A DNA stretch of 64,000 nt from assembly GCA_001296005.1 (NCBI GenBank), contig LJHR01000027.1:146827-210826 (forward strand), in the 5' to 3' direction. Under the pieces are notes generated by a model, which did no database searches, was not told the DNA's origin, and saw only the letters and a list, made by a program, of their open reading frames with translations. Positions within the stretch are counted from its first letter, which is position 1; every line of letters starts with the position of its first letter. The stretch comes from an alpha proteobacterium AAP38 (GTDB lineage Bacteria > Pseudomonadota > Alphaproteobacteria > Azospirillales > Azospirillaceae). The position numbers and the translations under genes are program-made. Positions 59,981 to 64,000 of this stretch are shown piece after piece.

Positions 59981-60964
59981 TTACCGGGCCGCCTTCTTCG
60001 ACGGGCCCGACACTTGGCTGACAGGGGCGATGACCGGGTTGGACGGGTTGACGGTCACCAGATTGGGACCGGCCACCACGGCCTCGATCACTCTGTTGGA
60101 GGACGTATTCACAATCCGTACCAACTCGCCCATGCCGCCATCAGAAAGTGCTTTTCCCGATGCCGTCAGGCTCATTGTCGTGCTTTGCAGAAGGATGGTG
60201 ACGGCCTGCCCCTTGCCCACCACCACCGGTTCCCGCACGTCGCGGACATTCACCGCCTGGTTCGGTGCAACGGCCCGGCGCAGGGTTTTACCAATCATTT
60301 CAGAGGCTTCGACGACGGCGCCGGCCTGTACCCGATCACGCGGCTGCCGCAGATAGGTGATGTCGCCATCCCCGATCACCTCTCCCGTCGCCATGCGGCG
60401 GGCCAGGACGGGCAGTTCCACCATATCCATGACGCGGGCGCCGATTGTCTGACGCACCACCTCCGGCCCGGTGGCCGGGGCAATGATTTCCGCGGTAACA
60501 CGGCCACGCACCGCATCATAGGCAAGATTTTCCACGCGCACCGAGGCATCGTTGCCGGTCGGAAGGAACAGGCTGAGCGTGCGGTTATCCAGCAACACAT
60601 CGGCCTGACCGCCGACCCCGGCATCGCGCAGGGCCAGACGCAGCCCATCGACGATGGCATCGTTTGTTACCTGTACCGAGGCCCGTTCCACCACGATCCG
60701 GTCCGCCCCGCCCGACGCCCGCCAGTCGATGCCGTTGCTGGCCGCGATGCGCGACAGGGTGGGGGCATCAAGGTTGGCGCGCCGGCCCGGAACGGGGGCG
60801 AGCATCACCGCACGGGTCGCCACATCGGGTTCCAGCCCGTCGAACAGGTCACCCAGCAGAATTTGCCCATCGGCCACACTGGCAGCCGGCTTCAGCGTGG
60901 CGGCCTGCGCGGCGGTGCCGGACAGCAGGACAGCGGCGAGCATCAGGGCGGCGAAGCGGGTCAT
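59981..60964 (-). CDS. flgA: Flagellar P-ring assembly chaperone FlgA
   Basis: A 327-residue periplasmic protein with a signal peptide (about 1-22, ending AAQA). The C-terminal SAF-like domain (about 175-305) contains VLARRMATGEVIGDGDITYLR, GKTLRRAVAPNQAVNVRDV and GKAVTI-type segments typical of FlgA. It helps assemble FlgI into the P ring. It is followed closely by flgH and separated from flgG by a 143-bp gap. Confidence 0.88.
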   Translation of the reverse strand: MTRFAALMLAAVLLSGTAAQAATLKPAASVADGQILLGDLFDGLEPDVATRAVMLAPVPGRRANLDAPTLSRIAASNGIDWRASGGADRIVVERASVQVTNDAIVDGLRLALRDAGVGGQADVLLDNRTLSLFLPTGNDASVRVENLAYDAVRGRVTAEIIAPATGPEVVRQTIGARVMDMVELPVLARRMATGEVIGDGDITYLRQPRDRVQAGAVVEASEMIGKTLRRAVAPNQAVNVRDVREPVVVGKGQAVTILLQSTTMSLTASGKALSDGGMGELVRIVNTSSNRVIEAVVAGPNLVTVNPSNPVIAPVSQVSGPSKKAAR

Positions 60965-61040
60965 GACGAAGGCTCCGAAAACGGGGTGGGCAGAAATGAC
61001 CTGGTTGAGCCGTCAGGCTCCGGCGGTGACTGCCGCCGCA

Positions 61041-61054
61041 GCACCACGTGGTGC
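61041..61054. promoter_or_regulatory. 14-bp palindrome in the flgG-flgA gap
   Basis: GCACCACGTGGTGC is a perfect palindrome 77-90 bases upstream of flgA. It could be an operator or a small hairpin; nothing else identifies a binding protein. Confidence 0.25.
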
Positions 61055-61107
61055 CGTGAAGCCAAGCCGCAGATGCGGCGCCGGCGCTTGAGGCGACTAA
61101 ACGCAGA

Positions 61108-61893
61108 TCAGCGCAGCTGGCTGACCGACTGCATCATCTGATCCGTGGTGGAGATGACGCGGGAGTTCATTTCATAGGCGCGCTGGGCGGTGATCAGCTG
61201 GGTGATCTCGGCCACGATATTGACGTTGGAGGTCTCCAGCGCGCCCTGCATCACGCGGCCAAAGCCTGGGCCGCCGGGATTACCGGTGATGGCCTGACCG
61301 GAAGCCGGGGTTTCCAGCAGCAGGTTGTCGCCGATCGCTTCCAGACCCGCGGTGTTGGGGAAGGCTGCCAGCTGGATCTGGCCCACATTCTGCGGCACGG
61401 TCTGACCGTCGATCTTGGCCAGGACTTCGCCATTCGGGTTGATGGTGATGTCCACGGTGTTCTGTGGCACCACGATGCCGGGCTGCACCTGATAACCGTC
61501 GGCGGTGACCAGGGTACCTTCGGCGTTCAGCTGGAACGAACCGGCGCGGGTATAGGCCGTTTCGCCGTTGGGCAGCTGCACCTGGAAGTAACCCTGGCCG
61601 TTGATGGCCACGTCCAGCGTGTTGCCGGTCGGGTTGATATTGCCCTGTTCGTTGATGCGGTAGATGGCGGCGGCTTTGACGCCCAGACCCACCTGGATGC
61701 CCGACGGGACGATCGTGCCGGCATCAGACGAGGTGGAGCCCACACGGCGCTGGTTCTGGTACAGCAGGTCCTGGAATTCGGCCCGCTGACGCTTGTAACC
61801 GGTCGTCGTCATGTTGGCGATGTTGTTGGAGATGGTTTCGACATTCAGCTGCTGGGCCAGCATGCCGGTGGAACCAATGGAGAGGCTGCGCAT
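61108..61893 (-). CDS. flgG: Flagellar distal rod protein FlgG
   Basis: A 261-residue rod protein. The N terminus MRSLSIGSTGMLAQQLNVETISNNIANMTTTGYKR (quoted in part, motif SNNIANxxTxGYK) and the C-terminal coiled-coil helix ending QRAYEMNSRVISTTDQMMQSVSQLR (in part) are the family terminal motifs. It builds the distal rod of the flagellar axis. It follows flgF by 26 bases. Confidence 0.95.
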   Translation of the reverse strand: MRSLSIGSTGMLAQQLNVETISNNIANMTTTGYKRQRAEFQDLLYQNQRRVGSTSSDAGTIVPSGIQVGLGVKAAAIYRINEQGNINPTGNTLDVAINGQGYFQVQLPNGETAYTRAGSFQLNAEGTLVTADGYQVQPGIVVPQNTVDITINPNGEVLAKIDGQTVPQNVGQIQLAAFPNTAGLEAIGDNLLLETPASGQAITGNPGGPGFGRVMQGALETSNVNIVAEITQLITAQRAYEMNSRVISTTDQMMQSVSQLR

Positions 61894-61919
61894 GGTTTCA
61901 ATCCTTCTTGCTGGCTGGA

Positions 61920-62642
61920 TTACTGAACGCGGGCGAGCTTGCCGATGGCGCCGCGGATGCGTTCATGTTCGGTGTCGATCATCTTCTGGACGCTTTGGTA
62001 GGTGCGCAGGACATCGATCATCTGCGTCATCTCCACCACGCTCTGAACATTGCTGCCTTCGATGGCGCCCTGGCTGATCTGGGGCTGATCGACGGCAATT
62101 TCTTCCTGGTTGGCTTCATACAGACCACCGCCCAGTTCCATCATCCGCTGCTCATCGGCGAAGGTCACAACCTTCAACTGACCCAGCTGACCCTGCTCCG
62201 TGGTGACGGCGCCGTTGCCGGCGATATGGATCTGGGTGGCGTCGGCGGGGATGACGATACGCTGGTTGTTTGTATCCAGCACCGGCAGGCCGGAGCGGTC
62301 CACGATCTCGCGGTTGGTGTTCAGCTGGAAGGCGCCGCCACGGGTGTAGCGGGTGCCGGTCAGCGTTTCGACAGCGAAATAACCGTCACCGCGCAAGGCG
62401 ACATCCAGTTCGTTGTTGGTCACGGTGATGGGGCCGGCGTCGACATTGCGCTGCAGACCGAAATCCTGAACGAAGCTCATCCGGTCGCCCTGACGGTCGG
62501 GACGCTCCAGATATTCCAGGAACAGCATGCGCTGCGACTTGAAGCCGGTGGTGTTCATGTTCGCGATGTTATTCGACACCACGTCCAACTGCCGGCGCAG
62601 GGCTTCCTGGCGGGACAGGGTGATGTAGAGTGAATTTTCCAT
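61920..62642 (-). CDS. flgF: Flagellar proximal rod protein FlgF
   Basis: A 240-residue rod protein with LDVVSNNIANMNTTGFKSQR near the N terminus and a C-terminal helix QSVVEMTQMIDVLRTYQSV, as in FlgF. It forms part of the proximal rod. It is the first gene of the unit and lies about 50 bases downstream of a consensus sigma-54 promoter. Confidence 0.95.
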   Translation of the reverse strand: MENSLYITLSRQEALRRQLDVVSNNIANMNTTGFKSQRMLFLEYLERPDRQGDRMSFVQDFGLQRNVDAGPITVTNNELDVALRGDGYFAVETLTGTRYTRGGAFQLNTNREIVDRSGLPVLDTNNQRIVIPADATQIHIAGNGAVTTEQGQLGQLKVVTFADEQRMMELGGGLYEANQEEIAVDQPQISQGAIEGSNVQSVVEMTQMIDVLRTYQSVQKMIDTEHERIRGAIGKLARVQ

Positions 62643-62691
62643 CGCTCGAATTCCTCATGCTGGCCAGGGGCCGTTGCTTGCCAGGATTAAA

Positions 62692-62707
62692 AGCAAACAG
62701 CGTGCCA
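62692..62707 (-). promoter_or_regulatory. Sigma-54 promoter of the flgF operon
   Basis: The minus strand reads TGGCACG, four bases (CTGT), then TTGCT, an exact match to the -24/-12 consensus of RpoN promoters. The -12 end lies about 50 bases upstream of the flgF ATG, so transcription should start near 62680. Rod genes under RpoN are known in several alphaproteobacterial and gammaproteobacterial flagellar hierarchies. Confidence 0.9.
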
Positions 62708-62780
62708 AGTCAGGGTAAGTGGCGGAAATCCGCCCTTTTCGGTTGCGCCGGGGAAGGGGGCGGCAAATAATGCCGGGATC

Positions 62781-63302
62781 ATGATCCTGCCCGATATCCT
62801 GGCCTCAGGCCTTCACCTCGTCTTTTGCGGAACGGCCCCGTCGCGCGTGTCCGCCGCCAAGGGCGCCTACTATGCCAATCCCGGCAACGCGTTCTGGCCC
62901 ACACTGGTCCGTATCGGTCTGGTGCCGGATGGCTGGCGGGCTGCTGACTTCATCCGCATGAACGAGTTGGGCCTGGGCCTGACCGATCTGAACAAGGTGG
63001 AGATCGGCAATGATGTGGACCTGACACCGGACGGCTTCGACATTCCGGGCTTCATGGTCAAGATGCGAGCCCATCGCCCCGCTGCCATCGCCTTCACCAG
63101 CAAGAATGGCGCGCGCCTGTTCCTTGGACCCAGGGCGGTGATCCCATGGGGGCGGCAGCCAGAAGATTGGGAAGGCATTGCGCTTTTCGTTCTGCCCTCG
63201 CCATCAGGGCAGGCGCGGGCCAGCTTTGACCTTGGGCCATGGCGGGAGGCGGCGGCTTTTGTGGAGGCGCGTCGCGGTTTGGCTGCTACGGGCATTGGCT
63301 GA
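62781..63302 (+). CDS. mug: G/U mismatch-specific DNA glycosylase (Mug family)
   Basis: A 173-residue uracil-DNA glycosylase-fold protein. LHLVFCGTAPSRVSA is the first active-site block, GAYYANPGNAFWPTL follows, and LPSPSGQAR is the second active-site loop that inserts into DNA. In E. coli Mug the first block reads GINPG with a catalytic Asn; here the equivalent position is Ala (GTAPS). Several homologues share this replacement. It is divergent from flgF and followed by fliN on the same strand. Confidence 0.85.
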   Translation: MILPDILASGLHLVFCGTAPSRVSAAKGAYYANPGNAFWPTLVRIGLVPDGWRAADFIRMNELGLGLTDLNKVEIGNDVDLTPDGFDIPGFMVKMRAHRPAAIAFTSKNGARLFLGPRAVIPWGRQPEDWEGIALFVLPSPSGQARASFDLGPWREAAAFVEARRGLAATGIG

Positions 63303-63357
63303 ACCCTTTTCCGCGTGCTAGAATCCTTTCAACAAGCTGTTTTCAGGGAAGATGAAC

Positions 63358-63675
63358 ATGCCCGATCAGGACGATATCGATGCCATGTTCGGCGAAATGG
63401 CCAGCGGCGGTTCCGTTCGCGCGCTTCCCGAACAGCAGGAAATCTCCGCCGTCTATGACACGGAGGTGGAGATGAGTGTCGTGCTGGGTACGTCCAATAT
63501 CCGCGTGCGCGATCTCTTGAAGCTGGGCCGTGGCGCTATCGTGGAACTGGACCGCAAGATTGACGACCTTTCCGATATCGTTGTCTCTGGCCGCATGGTG
63601 GCACGGGGTGAGGTGACGATTGTCGAAGACAAGATCGCCGTCACCTTCCGAGAATTCGCACGCATCAATAACTGA
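63358..63675 (+). CDS. fliN: Flagellar motor switch protein FliN
   Basis: A 105-residue protein. The C-terminal SpoA domain (about 30-100) contains [29 protein letters not shown] and [16 protein letters not shown] (both quoted in part), matching FliN of the C ring. The N-terminal acidic segment DQDDIDAMF is common in alphaproteobacterial forms. The ATG at 63358 is six bases from AGGGAAG; an ATG two codons earlier is too close. The stop codon TGA coincides with the left end of the adjoining insertion element. Confidence 0.88.
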   Translation: MPDQDDIDAMFGEMASGGSVRALPEQQEISAVYDTEVEMSVVLGTSNIRVRDLLKLGRGAIVELDRKIDDLSDIVVSGRMVARGEVTIVEDKIAVTFREFARINN

Positions 63676-64000
63676 ACCGCGGCGAGTTTGCCGGAGGCGC
63701 CCACTCTTGAGTAGGATGGAGCCTCATGAGCAAGGCGACGAACGAGTTTTCGCCTGAGGTTCGCGAACGCGCGGTGCGGCTGGTATTAGACAACGAGGGC
63801 CAGCATGGCTCGCGTTGGCAGGCCATCCTATTGATCGCGGCAAAGATCGGCTGTTAGGCGCTGACCCTGAACGATTGGGTCAGGAAGGCCGAGGTGGACA
63901 GCGGGCGCGGTGCTGGCATCCCGACCGAGATGGCCGAGCAGATGAAGGCGCTGGAACGGGAGAACCGTGAGCTGCGCCAGGCGAACGAAATCCTGCGCAA
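63673..64000 (+). mobile_element. Left end of an IS3-family insertion sequence (runs off the right edge)
   Basis: From 63673 the sequence TGAACCGCGGCGAGTTTGCC resembles the left terminal repeat of IS3-family elements of the IS51/IS407 type, which often start TGAACCGCC. The transposase orfA begins 53 bases on. The right end, orfB and target duplication are outside the window, so the boundaries are inferred from this end only. Confidence 0.65.
63726..64000 (+). pseudogene. IS3-family transposase OrfA, interrupted by a stop codon, partial
   Basis: The reading frame from ATG 63726 gives [19 protein letters not shown], the usual start of IS3 OrfA, then reaches an in-frame TAG at 63855-63857 (codon 44). 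The same frame continues after it with LNDWVRKAEVDSG and MKALERENRELRQANEILR, the HTH end and leucine zipper of the family. A single base substitution (probably a Ser or Thr codon to TAG) would explain it. The element is probably inactive unless the stop is read through; the C terminus lies beyond the window. Confidence 0.8.

Noticed and set aside
63726..63860. Reading the stop in IS3 orfA as programmed recoding
   Set aside because: IS3 elements use -1 frameshifting between orfA and orfB near the end of orfA, not stop read-through at codon 44; a point mutation is simpler.
1..64000. tRNA, rRNA or CRISPR loci
   Set aside because: Looked for conserved tRNA arms, rRNA blocks and regularly spaced direct repeats; none were seen. 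The SRP RNA is the only RNA gene supported.

Overview
The window is a GC-rich bacterial chromosome segment, most likely from an alphaproteobacterium of the Rhodospirillales/Azospirillaceae type. This rests on the ffs-dnaX-ybaB block, a seven-gene Mrp antiporter operon, flgF-flgG-flgA-flgH, two large TonB-dependent receptors of the kind common in Caulobacter, Xanthomonas and sphingomonads, and PUL-linked tryptophan-halogenase-like genes. The taxonomic call is inference; no rRNA is present. Gene density is high, and many junctions are 1-4 nt overlaps (ATGA or TGATG).

Region by region. 1-330: N-terminal part of a response regulator (minus). 0.55-7.6 kb: a compact type IV secretion operon, virB2-B3-B4-B6-B9-B10-B11 (plus), with no virB8, virB5, virB7 or virD4 in sight. 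7.7-16.4 kb: a non-phosphorylative L-fucose (probably also L-galactose) catabolic cluster: Zn-dehydrogenase and FucP permease on plus, a convergent seven-gene operon (mutarotase, aldose 1-dehydrogenase, lactonase, two-part UxaA-type dehydratase, SDR, FAH-type hydrolase) on minus, and an IclR regulator. 16.5-27.7 kb (all minus): pectin/rhamnogalacturonan utilisation genes in two units, GH95-CE12-GH43-PL1 and pectinesterase-TonB receptor, ending in a very strong terminator. A shared palindrome (core ACCGGTGTCA) lies in the promoter regions.

28.2-46.2 kb is mostly core metabolism: acyl-CoA ligase, mrpABCDEFG, prmB, nudC, SRP RNA, dnaX, ybaB, a LysR regulator, a 3-hydroxyisobutyryl-CoA hydrolase / 3-hydroxyisobutyrate dehydrogenase / malonyl-CoA synthetase operon, a DUF1697 protein and a small membrane protein. 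Three long perfect inverted repeats lie between these genes. 46.3-56.5 kb is a second sugar-utilisation locus: GH3 glucosidase divergent from a TonB receptor, then two tandem flavin-dependent halogenase homologues and a LacI regulator. A perfect 26-bp palindrome between GH3 and the receptor is the likely LacI operator. This receptor-halogenase unit is the best candidate for an undescribed function.

56.7-64 kb: a cytoplasmic globin-MCP-PilZ fusion sensor, an FNR/CRP regulator, flgF-flgG-flgA-flgH behind a consensus sigma-54 promoter, a Mug-type DNA glycosylase, fliN, and the left end of an IS3-family element whose orfA has an in-frame stop and whose terminus supplies the fliN stop codon. No tRNA, rRNA or CRISPR array was seen.
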